Notes: generated by a model not told the origin, from the sequence alone. A stretch of 64,000 bases of DNA from Sphingosinicella soli (GCF_014199685.1 NZ_JACHNZ010000002.1:1-64000), one strand, 5' to 3'. Counted from the stretch's first letter, positions 18,592 through 26,652 are shown. Program-made: numbers and translations.

Positions 18592-19605
18592 ATGAATCGG
18601 CAATTGATGGCACAGCGCTGGTATTTCCGGCAGCAACCCGCGGAGAAGGTTGATAGCCATACCTTTGAATGGCGCGAAGATCCCGTGCCTGATCTCGCGG
18701 AGGGCGAGTTCCTGCTGAAAACGCTGTATCTCTCGCTCGATGCGACCAACCGCGTGTGGATCAGCAACTGGGATATTTACATGGAGCCGGTGCATATCGG
18801 CGATCCCATGCGCGGCTTCGTGTTTGGCGAAGTCATCGCCAGCCGCCACCCCGACTATCCCGTGGGCTGCCATGCCAGCGGCCTGCATAGCTGGTCCAGC
18901 CTGATCGTCAGCGACGGCACCGGTTTTTCTCCTTTTCCCGCGCTCGGCGGCGTAGACTTGGCCGAGGCATTCGCCGCCATGAGCATTGCAGGGCCGACCG
19001 CGCATGTGGGTCTGCACCATATCGGCGCTCTGAAATCGGGCGATACCGTGGTGGTGAGCGGCGCTGCCGGTGCAGTGGGCATGATGGTGGGCCAGATCGC
19101 GCGCATCGCCGGGGCGCGGGTGATCGGCATTGCCGGCTCAGCCGCGAAATGCGCGCTGCTGCGGGATGACTTGGGCTTCGACGAAGCCATAGATTATCGC
19201 GCCGAGAACGTGAGCGAGCGGCTGGGGCAGCTATGCCCTGACGGCATTGATCTGTGCTTTGAAAACGTCGGCGGCGATAGTCTCGATGCTTCGTTGACGC
19301 ACATGAAGGACTTTGGGCGGGTCGTGGTTTGCGGTCTTATCTCGACCTACAACAGCCGCGAGCCCGTGCCCGGCCCTTACATGTTCCGCAACGTCATCAT
19401 GCGCCGCCTCACGATGCGGGGCTTTGTGATCCTTGACCATGTGGATCTCATTCCTGCCGCGCTGCACGATCTTGCCGGCTGGTTGCGCGAAGGCCGGATC
19501 AAAATGCCGGTGCACATGATCGAAGGGCTGGAGAACGCACCCGATGCGCTCAACCTCCTCTATACTGGCGGCAATACCGGGAAGCTGCTCGTCCGGGTCG
19601 CCTGA
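18592..19605 (+). CDS. NADP-dependent MDR-family oxidoreductase (enone reductase-like)
   Basis: Zinc-free medium-chain dehydrogenase/reductase of 337 residues in the leukotriene B4 dehydrogenase/curcumin reductase group. The N-terminus has EWREDPVPDLAEGEFLLKT and LYLSLDATNRVWIS. The cofactor loop is VVSGAAGAVGMMVGQIA at about residues 156-172, and ENVGGDSLDASL lies later. Members usually reduce the C=C bond of alpha,beta-unsaturated ketones with NADPH. It starts 22 bp after the thiolase with the ribosome-binding site AAGGGAGG, so it is probably co-transcribed. This suggests that the pathway's ketone may come from, or be, an enone. The same family can also act as a general quinone/aldehyde detoxifier. 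Confidence 0.85.
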   Translation: MNRQLMAQRWYFRQQPAEKVDSHTFEWREDPVPDLAEGEFLLKTLYLSLDATNRVWISNWDIYMEPVHIGDPMRGFVFGEVIASRHPDYPVGCHASGLHSWSSLIVSDGTGFSPFPALGGVDLAEAFAAMSIAGPTAHVGLHHIGALKSGDTVVVSGAAGAVGMMVGQIARIAGARVIGIAGSAAKCALLRDDLGFDEAIDYRAENVSERLGQLCPDGIDLCFENVGGDSLDASLTHMKDFGRVVVCGLISTYNSREPVPGPYMFRNVIMRRLTMRGFVILDHVDLIPAALHDLAGWLREGRIKMPVHMIEGLENAPDALNLLYTGGNTGKLLVRVA

Positions 19606-19628
19606 TCGACGCCGGAGCACGCGCTAGC

Positions 19629-19679
19629 TTTGCCCTCCGAAGGCAGAGGTCGTGAGTTCGAATCTCGCCGGGTGCGCCA
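19629..19679 (+). other. 3' fragment of a tRNA-Arg gene: candidate attachment-site scar
   Basis: The 51 bases run from the anticodon arm (TTGCC, loop CTCCGAA with anticodon CCG, GGCAG) through a paired T arm to the 3' acceptor strand CGGGTGC, discriminator G and CCA. The D arm and the 5' acceptor strand are absent. A tRNA 3' portion starting at the anticodon arm is the classic footprint left by tyrosine integrases at the far end of an inserted island. Its anticodon stem differs from that of the intact tRNA at 19915-19991, so it derives from another tRNA-Arg gene, presumably left of the window. The 19606-19914 stretch holds nothing else recognisable. Confidence 0.7.
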
Positions 19680-19875
19680 TTTTCTCTCATATTTCCGGGC
19701 ACTTAACAAGATCGTTTTTCGTTCTCGTGGCGCTCGAAATACTCGCGGAAGCACTACGGAAGCAGTTCGACGCGTACTGTGGCGTGGCACATCGCAGTGC
19801 TTCGTAGCGAGCGTGCGCTCGCGCAATGCATGCATAGGAATCGCGTGCGGCGAAATCGATCGAGCGCGCATTCGG

Positions 19876-19905
19876 TTGACCGATCGAACGTCGCTACGCT
19901 ACTTA
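19876..19905 (+). promoter_or_regulatory. Probable promoter of the tRNA-Arg gene
   Basis: TTGACC (19876-19881) and TACTTA (19900-19905) are separated by 18 bp and end 9 bp before the first base of the tRNA. The fit is reasonable for a housekeeping sigma factor, but it is only an eye-made match. Confidence 0.4.
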
Positions 19906-19914
19906 GCAATTGAT

Positions 19915-19991
19915 GCACCCGTAGCTCAGCTGGATAGAGCGCCACCCTCCGAAGGTGGAGGCCGCACGTTCGAATCGTGCCGGGTGCGCCA
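19915..19991 (+). tRNA. tRNA-Arg (anticodon CCG)
   Basis: A 77-base cloverleaf with encoded CCA. The acceptor strands GCACCCG and CGGGTGC pair fully, and the D arm has GTAGCTCAGCTGGATAGAGC. The anticodon arm CCACC-CTCCGAA-GGTGG has anticodon CCG reading CGG codons, and the T loop is TTCGAAT. The gene is intact. Its 3' end could itself serve as the integration site for the element to the right: a DUF6671 gene remnant begins within 20 bp of the CCA. Confidence 0.95.
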
Positions 19992-20009
19992 CCTACGCCA
20001 GGCTGCGAC

Positions 20010-20227
20010 CGCTAACCCTACGATGCGATGCCATACGCATGTGCATCCGATCGTCCTCCCAGTCACCGAGCGCGTGCCCGGGCTACCCTGCGAATGGTGC
20101 GGCGAGCCGATCCAGGTGATCAAGGCGGAGGGTCTTGAGCTGCGTCACGTGTGGACATCGCATCGAGCGGGCGGTTGCAGAACGTCCCACGGCCGATCCT
20201 GGACTGTGCAACCAGTGCAATCCTTGA
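20010..20227 (+). pseudogene. DUF6671 gene remnant (C-terminal part, frameshifted)
   Basis: The stretch encodes PVTERVPGLPCEWCGEP...KAE and, after a one-base shift at about 20131, VLSCVTCGHRIERAV...TADPGLCNQCNP. This aligns with the C-terminal zinc-ribbon region of the intact DUF6671 gene at 40046-40957 (ITKRLSGLPCSWCGGP...VYSCEGCGYREERAV...TADPGHCGECNP). The part before the zinc ribbon is shortened and there is no N-terminal region. It is therefore a diverged, broken paralogue left next to the tRNA. The rest of 19992-20380 shows nothing else. Confidence 0.7.
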
Positions 20228-20380
20228 CCTTGGCGCAGGATACGCTTTTGGCGGCCGCTCTTGCTATCGGTCGCGACGAACTACTGGACGCTCAGGCCGC
20301 ACCTAATGGCAACGAGAAACTTCTCGATCAACGACGAAGGCCGTTGTCAAACGGCATCTGCCAAGGGTCGAGGCGGGGTC

Positions 20381-20506
20381 CTATTGCTGCGGCGCGGGTT
20401 GCGGTGAGCCGCCGAAGCCGAACCAGCCGGTGGCATAGCCGATCACGATCAACACCACGGCTAAGGCGACCAAACCTAACCAGAGCTTGCTGTCCGAGAA
20501 ATTCAT
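20381..20506 (-). CDS. Small single-span membrane protein (41 residues), unknown
   Basis: The short frame starts at the ATG at 20506 behind an excellent ribosome-binding site (GGGGAGGAGGCAACG). The product has a charged start (MNFSDSKLW), one hydrophobic span of about 22 residues (LGLVALAVVLIVIGYATGWFG), and a short Gly/Pro/Gln-rich tail ending PQQ. It is most likely a small inner-membrane protein. I do not recognise a family. It stands alone between the tRNA-proximal remnant and the LysR gene. Confidence 0.6.
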   Translation of the reverse strand: MNFSDSKLWLGLVALAVVLIVIGYATGWFGFGGSPQPAPQQ

Positions 20507-20677
20507 CGTTGCCTCCTCCCCGCCCGTCGCGAGATTGGGGCAGATACCGATCTACGCTTCAGCGCAGCGGATCACCCCGAATGCACAGTAGCCCAAGCGC
20601 GGACTCTTGAGAAGTCGATCAGCGAAACCATGACATCGAGCTACGGGCGCGACGCGGGATCGAAATGGAAGCGCGGG

Positions 20678-21541
20678 TCAATGTTCAAGCTCTCGAACGA
20701 TCGTGTCTCGTAGCCGGGCAGCAGCGGGGCTTAAGTCAGGCGCCTCGATCAGCGCCATCTCCGTGTCCTTCAGGTCGGGAAGTCCAAGAGCTTCATCGTT
20801 GAGAATGGTAAGATCAGTTGGAACCATCTCCTTTGGCAGCACGGTGATGCCGAGGCCCGCACGAACGGCTGCGTGCGTGCCGGCCAGGGAGCCGCACGTA
20901 TAGGCGACACGCCAAAGGCGCCCCATCGTGTCGAGCGAATCGGTTGCCCTCTTGCGGTAGACGCACGGCCGCGGCGAGACGATGAGCGGAAGCGGGCCCT
21001 CTGTCTCTGCGATCTGCCGGTCGGCGGCGACCCAGACCAGCGGCTCCCGCCACACGCGGATGCCGCCCATCGCGCCTGAAGGCTCCCGCTTGACCAGTGC
21101 GATGTCGAGGCCGCCAGCTCGGAAGCGCTCAAACACCTCGAGCGTCAGCTCGCAGGTCACTTCCAGGGCAACCCTGGGATGGGCGCGCGCGAACTTGGCC
21201 AGCACGCTCGGCAGGTGGCTGGTCGCGAAGTCCTCCGGTGCCCCGAGGCGAACGACGCCCGAAAGTTCGCGCTCGGTAAAGCGCCCGACCAGCTCGTCGT
21301 TCAGGCGCAGCAGACGTCGCGCGTGGTCGAGCAGCAGCTCTCCTTCGCTCGTCAGCGAGAGGTGCCGCGGCGTCCGTTCGAGCAGCTTCGCCCCGAGGCT
21401 GTCCTCCAAGCGCTTCATTTGCAGCGAGATGGCCGATTGGCCGCGCCGCAGGCGCTCGGCGGCCCGCGAGAACCCTCCGCATTCCACAACGGTCACGAAA
21501 GCACGCAAGAGGTCGGGATGGATATTCATGCACGCATCCAT
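20678..21541 (-). CDS. LysR-family transcriptional regulator
   Basis: From the ATG at 21541 the product has about 287 residues. The N-terminal winged HTH reads LLRAFVTVVECGGFSRAAER and SAISLQMKRLEDSLGAKLLE. The C-terminal effector-binding domain includes VRLGAPEDFATSHLPSVL and GLGITVLPKEMVP. An ATG at 21529 and a TTG at 21592 (behind AAGGA) are alternative starts. It is divergent from the isocitrate dehydrogenase gene (107 bp between them), which is the usual arrangement of a LysR protein with its target, so it may control that gene. Confidence 0.9.
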   Translation of the reverse strand: MDACMNIHPDLLRAFVTVVECGGFSRAAERLRRGQSAISLQMKRLEDSLGAKLLERTPRHLSLTSEGELLLDHARRLLRLNDELVGRFTERELSGVVRLGAPEDFATSHLPSVLAKFARAHPRVALEVTCELTLEVFERFRAGGLDIALVKREPSGAMGGIRVWREPLVWVAADRQIAETEGPLPLIVSPRPCVYRKRATDSLDTMGRLWRVAYTCGSLAGTHAAVRAGLGITVLPKEMVPTDLTILNDEALGLPDLKDTEMALIEAPDLSPAAARLRDTIVRELEH

Positions 21542-21648
21542 GCTGTCATTGACGATCGCAATCTTAGAGTCGAGAACAATCAATTTCAACAATTCATCCT
21601 TGGCCCCTATCCTGCCCCCGTTCAGAGACGCACTAATTAGGAGGATCG

Positions 21649-23148
21649 ATGATGAGCACTCGGCTCATGTCGGAAGGCCTTACCGACTTGGAGAACCCGT
21701 CCGGGAGGCGTGGCACCGTTCCGGTCACAGTCGCCTTCGGCGACGGCATCGGGCCGGAGATAATGAAAGCCAGTCTCAAGGTCCTGGTTCAGGCCGGGGC
21801 GGACATCGCCATCGAACCGATCGATATCGGAGAGCGCCTCTATCTTTCAGGCAACACCTCCGGGATCGGACCGGAAGCCTGGGATAGCCTGCGGCGCACC
21901 AGGGTCTTCTACAAGGCGCCGATCACGACGCCGCAGGGCGGCGGCTACAAGAGCCTCAATGTGACGGTGCGCAAGACCCTCGGCCTGTTCGCCAACGTCC
22001 GGCCCTGCGTCGCCTATCAACCCTTTATCGCGACGAAGCATCCCGGCATGGATGTGGTCATCATTCGCGAGAATGAGGAGGATCTATATGCGGGCATCGA
22101 GCATCGGCAGACCGACGAAGTCTACCAGTGCCTGAAGCTGATCTCGCGGCCGGGTTGCGAGAAGATCGTCCGGTACGCTTTCGAGTACGCGCGCGCGCAC
22201 GGCCGCCGGAAGGTCACCTGCTTCACGAAAGACAACATCATGAAGATGACCGACGGCCTGTTCCACACGGTCTTCGACGAAATCGCCGCTGACTATCCCG
22301 GCATCGAGAACGAGCACTGGATCGTCGACATCGGCGCAGCGAAGCTGGCCGATACGCCGCAGGCCTTCGACCTGATCGTGATGCCTAATCTCTATGGCGA
22401 TGTGCTGAGCGACGTAGCTGCCCAGATCGCAGGCTCCGTCGGCCTCGCGCCGTCGGCCAATATCGGCGAGCAATGCGCCATGTTTGAAGCGATCCACGGC
22501 AGCGCACCGCGGCGAGCCGGCCAGGATGTGGCCAACCCCTCTGGCCTTCTCTTAGCCGGTGTCATGATGCTGGCGCATATCGGCCAACCCAAGGTCGCCA
22601 GGCGCGTGCACAATGCCTGGCTCAAGACGATCGAGGACGGCATTCATACCTATGATGTTTTCAAGGAAGGCATATCCAAGCAGAAGGTCGGCACAGCCGC
22701 CTTTGCCGATGCTGTGATCGAGCGGCTTGACCAGACGCCGAAGACGTTGTGTGTCGCGCATGGCGCTGCGTCAAAGCCTTTCGCCGTGCCGCAGGCCCGG
22801 CCAACGAAGCCGGCTAAGAAGGAATTGGTCGGGATCGACGTCTTCGTCCATGCAACCAAGCCCGTGGACGAACTCGCCCGCGAAATGCAGGCGGCGGCCA
22901 ACGAATTGTTCGCGCTCACCATGATTACAAATCGGGGCGTCAAGGTCTGGCCGGATGGTCTGCCGGAGACCTTCTGCACCGACCACTGGCGCTGCCGGTA
23001 TCTCGCGCGGCCGGGCAAGCAATTCAACAAAGCGATGATCGTGGAACTGCTCAAGAATCTCACCTACACGGGTGTCGACTTCATCAAGACCGAGCATCTT
23101 TACAACTTTGATGGGGAGCCAGGTTTCTCACTTGGTCAAGGTCAATGA
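21649..23148 (+). CDS. NADP-type isocitrate dehydrogenase with C-terminal extension
   Basis: Beta-decarboxylating dehydrogenase of 499 residues. It converts isocitrate to 2-oxoglutarate and CO2, probably with NADP. Recognisable elements are VAFGDGIGPEIM, the substrate loop YKSLNVTVRKTLGLFANVRP, IRENEEDLYAGIEH, NLYGDVLSDVAAQIAG and EAIHGSAPRRAGQDVANP. After about residue 365 an extra domain of about 135 residues follows, as in the roughly 500-residue Thermus-type enzymes. The ribosome-binding site is AGGAGG; two consecutive ATGs (21649, 21652) are possible starts. Tartrate/isopropylmalate dehydrogenases are relatives, but the length and extension favour ICDH. An extra TCA-cycle gene on mobile cargo is unusual. 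Confidence 0.88.
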   Translation: MMSTRLMSEGLTDLENPSGRRGTVPVTVAFGDGIGPEIMKASLKVLVQAGADIAIEPIDIGERLYLSGNTSGIGPEAWDSLRRTRVFYKAPITTPQGGGYKSLNVTVRKTLGLFANVRPCVAYQPFIATKHPGMDVVIIRENEEDLYAGIEHRQTDEVYQCLKLISRPGCEKIVRYAFEYARAHGRRKVTCFTKDNIMKMTDGLFHTVFDEIAADYPGIENEHWIVDIGAAKLADTPQAFDLIVMPNLYGDVLSDVAAQIAGSVGLAPSANIGEQCAMFEAIHGSAPRRAGQDVANPSGLLLAGVMMLAHIGQPKVARRVHNAWLKTIEDGIHTYDVFKEGISKQKVGTAAFADAVIERLDQTPKTLCVAHGAASKPFAVPQARPTKPAKKELVGIDVFVHATKPVDELAREMQAAANELFALTMITNRGVKVWPDGLPETFCTDHWRCRYLARPGKQFNKAMIVELLKNLTYTGVDFIKTEHLYNFDGEPGFSLGQGQ

Positions 23149-23199
23149 AGAATTCGCTAGGCTCAGGACCTGTTAATTGGCGGGCGAATGTGAGTCAGA

Positions 23200-24531
23200 G
23201 TGGTTCCAGTTGATATCGTCCTTGCGCGCCTGCTCGCGCTCCATCCCAAGCGGATCGATCTCTCGCTCGACCGCATGTGGCGCGTTCTCGATCGGCTGAA
23301 CCATCCTGAGCGCCGCCTGCCTCCGGTGATTCATGTTGCCGGCACCAATGGCAAGGGTTCGACGGTCGCCTTTCTGCGTGCGATCCTGGAAGCGGCCGGG
23401 TTCGGCGTGCATGTTTACACCTCGCCACATCTGGTTCGCTTCAACGAGCGTATCCGTCTTGCACGGCCGGGTGGCAGCGTGCTGGTTGAGGATGACGAAT
23501 TGGTGGATGCCCTTGCGACCTGCGAGCGCCTGAATGCCGGCGATCCGATCACGTTCTTTGAAATCACCACGGCGGCGGCTTTTCTGCTGTTTGCGCGCCA
23601 TCCCGCGGATGTGCTCTTGCTTGAGGTTGGCCTCGGCGGACGGCTCGACGCGACGAATGTGGTGGACCGCCCGATTGCGACGGTGATCACTTCTGTCTCG
23701 CATGACCATCACGAATTTCTGGGCGATACGATCGAGCTGATCGCAGCGGAGAAAGCGGGCATTCTCAAACGCGGTGTGCCGGCGATAATCGCACCGCAGT
23801 CGCAGCAGGCGCTCTCGGTGATCGAGCGACACGCCGAGCGTCTCCGCGCGCCGCTGCGGATTGGTGGCAAGCACTGGAGTGCGACGCCTGATCGCGACCG
23901 CATGGTCTTTCGGGACGGTAACGGAGTCATGGAGCTGCCTGCGCCGCGTCTGTTTGGCCGTCATCAGCTCGATAACGCAGGCACGGCGATAGCAACGCTG
24001 CGCTGCATTCATGCGCTGAGGATTCCGGACACGGCCATTGAGCAGGGACTCACCAGCGTCGAATGGCCTGCTCGCATGCAGCGTCTCGCCCGCGGCCGGC
24101 TCGCAGAACTCGCGCCTGAAGGCGCTGAACTATGGCTGGATGGCGGCCACAACCCTGACGGCGGCCTTGCGGTGGCGAACGCTCTGGCCGATCTTGATAG
24201 GCGCGATGCGCGGCCGCTCATACTCATCGTCGGCATGCTCGCGAACAAGGACTGCCAAGGCTTTCTCATGAAGTTCGCCGGGCTCGCCCGCGCCGTCATC
24301 GCAGTGCCAGTCCGGCAGGACACGGCTTTGCCAAGCGAGGAGATCGTACAAATTGCCCGCCGCATCGGCATTCCGGCGGAGAACTGTGACAGTGTAGGTG
24401 AGGCGCTCGCCGCCGCCACTTCTCTTGGCCTCGATCCGGCACCGCGAATCCTCATCACGGGTTCGCTCTATCTTGCCGGAGAGGTGCTTGCCGCGAACGG
24501 CCTACCCTGTTTGATCCATCCACTTGAGTGA
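23200..24531 (+). CDS. folC: Bifunctional folylpolyglutamate/dihydrofolate synthase (FolC)
   Basis: Mur-ligase-type enzyme of 443 residues that adds glutamate to dihydropteroate and folates using ATP. It has the P-loop HVAGTNGKGSTVAFL (about residues 45-59), then YTSPHLVRFNERIRL, FEITTAAAFLLFA, LEVGLGGRLDATNVV, SHDHHEFLG and WLDGGHNPDGGLAVANAL. The GTG start at 23200 is 51 bp behind the isocitrate dehydrogenase stop, so the two are probably co-transcribed. In most sphingomonad chromosomes folC sits near accD; its presence here suggests an accessory copy. Confidence 0.92.
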   Translation: MVPVDIVLARLLALHPKRIDLSLDRMWRVLDRLNHPERRLPPVIHVAGTNGKGSTVAFLRAILEAAGFGVHVYTSPHLVRFNERIRLARPGGSVLVEDDELVDALATCERLNAGDPITFFEITTAAAFLLFARHPADVLLLEVGLGGRLDATNVVDRPIATVITSVSHDHHEFLGDTIELIAAEKAGILKRGVPAIIAPQSQQALSVIERHAERLRAPLRIGGKHWSATPDRDRMVFRDGNGVMELPAPRLFGRHQLDNAGTAIATLRCIHALRIPDTAIEQGLTSVEWPARMQRLARGRLAELAPEGAELWLDGGHNPDGGLAVANALADLDRRDARPLILIVGMLANKDCQGFLMKFAGLARAVIAVPVRQDTALPSEEIVQIARRIGIPAENCDSVGEALAAATSLGLDPAPRILITGSLYLAGEVLAANGLPCLIHPLE

Positions 24532-24574
24532 TCAAACGTGGCGCATTTGGAAGGGATGCCCCGCAACTGCTTGC

Positions 24575-24886
24575 TTAGAAATGCTCGTCGCGAATAACCT
24601 CGACGTCGGAAACCACCACGATCCCGGCGTAGTTTTCGAGGAGCGGCTGCGACTGTTCGACGATCAGATTCGCGATCTCTTCGGCAGCGATCACGATGAT
24701 GAGCATGTTGCGGAACACGTCCGAGAGATGTCCTTCATCCCGGACGCCGCGGTTGCCGCGGCCGGAGACGTCGGGCACGATGGTGTAGCCCTTGGCGCCG
24801 ACCGCCTGGATCATCTCAATGATCGCGCGGGCGCGGGCGGCCTCAACTACAATATCGATTCTCTTCTTTCGGTAGAGCTGGACCAT
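24575..24886 (-). CDS. PII-like protein, SbtB type
   Basis: A 103-residue ferredoxin-like-fold protein of the PII superfamily: MVQLYRKKRIDIVVEA, a GAKGYTIVPDVSGRGNRGV segment in the T-loop region, then IIVIAAEEIANLIVEQ and GIVVVSDVEVIRD. In cyanobacteria SbtB binds adenine nucleotides and gates the bicarbonate transporter SbtA. Here the gene follows the SbtA-like gene by 17 bp on the same strand, with ribosome-binding site AAAGGAAG. This strongly supports an SbtA/SbtB pair. The canonical PII uridylylation tyrosine context is not evident. Confidence 0.85.
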   Translation of the reverse strand: MVQLYRKKRIDIVVEAARARAIIEMIQAVGAKGYTIVPDVSGRGNRGVRDEGHLSDVFRNMLIIVIAAEEIANLIVEQSQPLLENYAGIVVVSDVEVIRDEHF

Positions 24887-24903
24887 GGGATACTTCCTTT
24901 GCG

Positions 24904-25899
24904 TCACATGCCTGCGATCCATTGCGCGGCTGCATGATAGAGCGGAATGCCAACGATCAGATTGAACGGGAAGGTTATGGCCAGCGACAGCGGGACATAA
25001 ATTGCCGGATTGGCCTGAGGTAGTGAGACGCGCATCGCCGCGGGAACCACGATATAGGAAGCGCTTGCGGCGAGCACGGCGACAAGCGTCATGCCGCCGA
25101 GAGACAGGCCGATGGCGTAAGCTGCCAACAGCCCGATCATGCCCCCGATCAGGGGCATGTAGATGCCGAACGCCACGACCGGCCAGCCCACCGCTCTGAA
25201 GTCGTGCAGCCGGCGGCCGACAAGCAGGCCCATGTCGAGAAGGAAGACCGCAAGCACGGCTTTGAAGGGATCCACGACCGCCGGCGCCATCACGGTCATG
25301 CCATTGTCACCTGTGATCCAGCCGATCGCGAAACTGCCGCCGAGCAACACGACGCCGCCATTCAGGAACACCTCCCGGGCGACCTCTCTTGAAAGGAAAG
25401 GCGAGCGGGACGCGGTCGGTCCGGCGGGCTTAGAGCGACGCGCAAGAAGCAGCCCGGTCACGATGGCCGGCGTCTCCATAAGGGCGAGCATCGCCACCAC
25501 ATAGCCCTCGTAAGGTATGGCCCGGTATCCCAGAAAGCCGGTCGCCGCAACAAACGTCACGATGCTGACGGAACCGTAGTGCGCCGCGACTGCGGCTGCG
25601 TTCGGCACATCGAGTCGCGTGGCGGTGCGGAGTAAGGCATAAGCAAGCACGGGCAGACTGAAACTGAGTGCGAGCGCCAAGACCAGCGCGACCGCGATCG
25701 TACCGGCGACACCATTCGAGGCGAGCTCTACGCCACCCTTGAAGCCGATGGCCAGCATCAGATAGAGCGACAGACCCTTGCTGATCGCCTCGGGGATGGC
25801 GAGATCGGATTTGAGCCAGCCGGCGGCGACACCCAGGCCGAAGAACAGCACCATCGGTGACAGGAGGTTGCCGATGGCAAGCTGGAGCAACGTATCCAC
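24904..25899 (-). CDS. SbtA-like sodium-dependent bicarbonate transporter permease
   Basis: Inner-membrane protein of 331 residues with about ten hydrophobic segments in two related halves. It is typical of the sodium-dependent bicarbonate transport family (GLGVAAGWLKSDLAIPEAI, LSLYLMLAIGFKGGVEL, AAAVAAHYGSVSIVTFVAAT, LALMETPAIVTGLLLA, ASASYIVVPAAMRVSLPQAN). The GTG start at 25899 follows GGAAGAG. The family imports bicarbonate with sodium and is regulated by the PII-like partner encoded next to it. In a heterotroph the likely use is feeding carboxylases such as the ketone carboxylase of this window or anaplerotic enzymes. Confidence 0.88.
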   Translation of the reverse strand: MDTLLQLAIGNLLSPMVLFFGLGVAAGWLKSDLAIPEAISKGLSLYLMLAIGFKGGVELASNGVAGTIAVALVLALALSFSLPVLAYALLRTATRLDVPNAAAVAAHYGSVSIVTFVAATGFLGYRAIPYEGYVVAMLALMETPAIVTGLLLARRSKPAGPTASRSPFLSREVAREVFLNGGVVLLGGSFAIGWITGDNGMTVMAPAVVDPFKAVLAVFLLDMGLLVGRRLHDFRAVGWPVVAFGIYMPLIGGMIGLLAAYAIGLSLGGMTLVAVLAASASYIVVPAAMRVSLPQANPAIYVPLSLAITFPFNLIVGIPLYHAAAQWIAGM

Positions 25900-25953
25900 A
25901 AGGACTCTTCCTATTGTATGCTGGGCAAGATGTGAGAAAGGAATTCAAGGTGC

Positions 25954-26505
25954 TCAGTCGCGTTCGCTTAGTCCAGCGAGCACGGCCCACGCTCCAGTTG
26001 CTGTGGTCCACGTCATTGCTTGAGCGATCACGCCCGGGAACAGCTCTCGAAGCCGCTCGGTATGGAGCAGAGCAAAATGGCAGTTGTCGTCCGCATCGAA
26101 GACAGGAATAAACTGCAGAGTCCTGGGCTGTTGGTGTGGTGGCCGGTCAGCGATCAGGGCGGACACCAGCATTTCGCGTGTAGTAACAAGGTCGGATGAT
26201 TTCCCTGCATGATCAGCATCAAGCCAGCATAGGCACCATATTCCACTCATGCCGACGCTTTCGCGAACCTGGAATTGGCACAGGCGAGAAGCCAATCCGA
26301 CTCCGCATATTTCCGGTGGCGCGTCCACCATCACGGGGTCTATCCATATTCCGACGAGCCTGCCGCCCTGTTCCGCATGCTCTGTCGGGAGCCGCGCGCG
26401 CCGAAATGCCAGAAACTCTCCAGCCTCCCGGCAAGCGCGGGAAACGTCATCACTGGACCGGACCAGGAGCAAGAAGCAGTTGGCGAAGTCTGACACCGGC
26501 AGCAC
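25954..26505 (-). CDS. Hypothetical protein (183 residues)
   Basis: An open frame with natural-looking composition (GGRLVGIWIDPVMVDAPPEI, RTLQFIPVFDADDNCHFALL). The GTG start at 26505 lies directly behind GAAGGG; the second GTG at 26496 has better spacing. It lies upstream of the bicarbonate transporter on the same strand, 54 bp away, so it may be the first gene of that operon. It is divergent from the winged-helix regulator. No domain recognised, no signal peptide, no membrane span. A chance frame cannot be excluded. Confidence 0.5.
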   Translation of the reverse strand: MLPVSDFANCFLLLVRSSDDVSRACREAGEFLAFRRARLPTEHAEQGGRLVGIWIDPVMVDAPPEICGVGLASRLCQFQVRESVGMSGIWCLCWLDADHAGKSSDLVTTREMLVSALIADRPPHQQPRTLQFIPVFDADDNCHFALLHTERLRELFPGVIAQAMTWTTATGAWAVLAGLSERD

Positions 26506-26635
26506 CCCTTCATTGCCCTATGGCGTCCGGCGGTATGACCCCAATCAGGTCGCGGCATCGCCTTCCGGACGCGGGTGACCAGGACATGATTAACCGCTAC
26601 TGCCTTGCATGCGAACTTCATAACACGATACAAAA

Positions 26636-26652
26636 GACACGAAATCTGTGTC
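26636..26652. promoter_or_regulatory. Possible operator (inverted repeat) before the winged-helix gene
   Basis: GACAC-GAAATCT-GTGTC lies 27 bp upstream of the winged-helix regulator start, in an AT-rich stretch containing TTATAG. Size and placement fit an autoregulatory site, but the arms are only 5 bp. Confidence 0.25.

Noticed and set aside
19992-20380. Integrase gene expected next to the tRNA
   Set aside because: No tyrosine or serine recombinase motifs are found here or elsewhere in the window; the element's integrase must lie outside or be lost.
19630-20610. 326-codon plus-strand frame
   Set aside because: It runs through the tRNA fragment and the intact tRNA gene and mixes fragments of the DUF6671 remnant; not a real protein.
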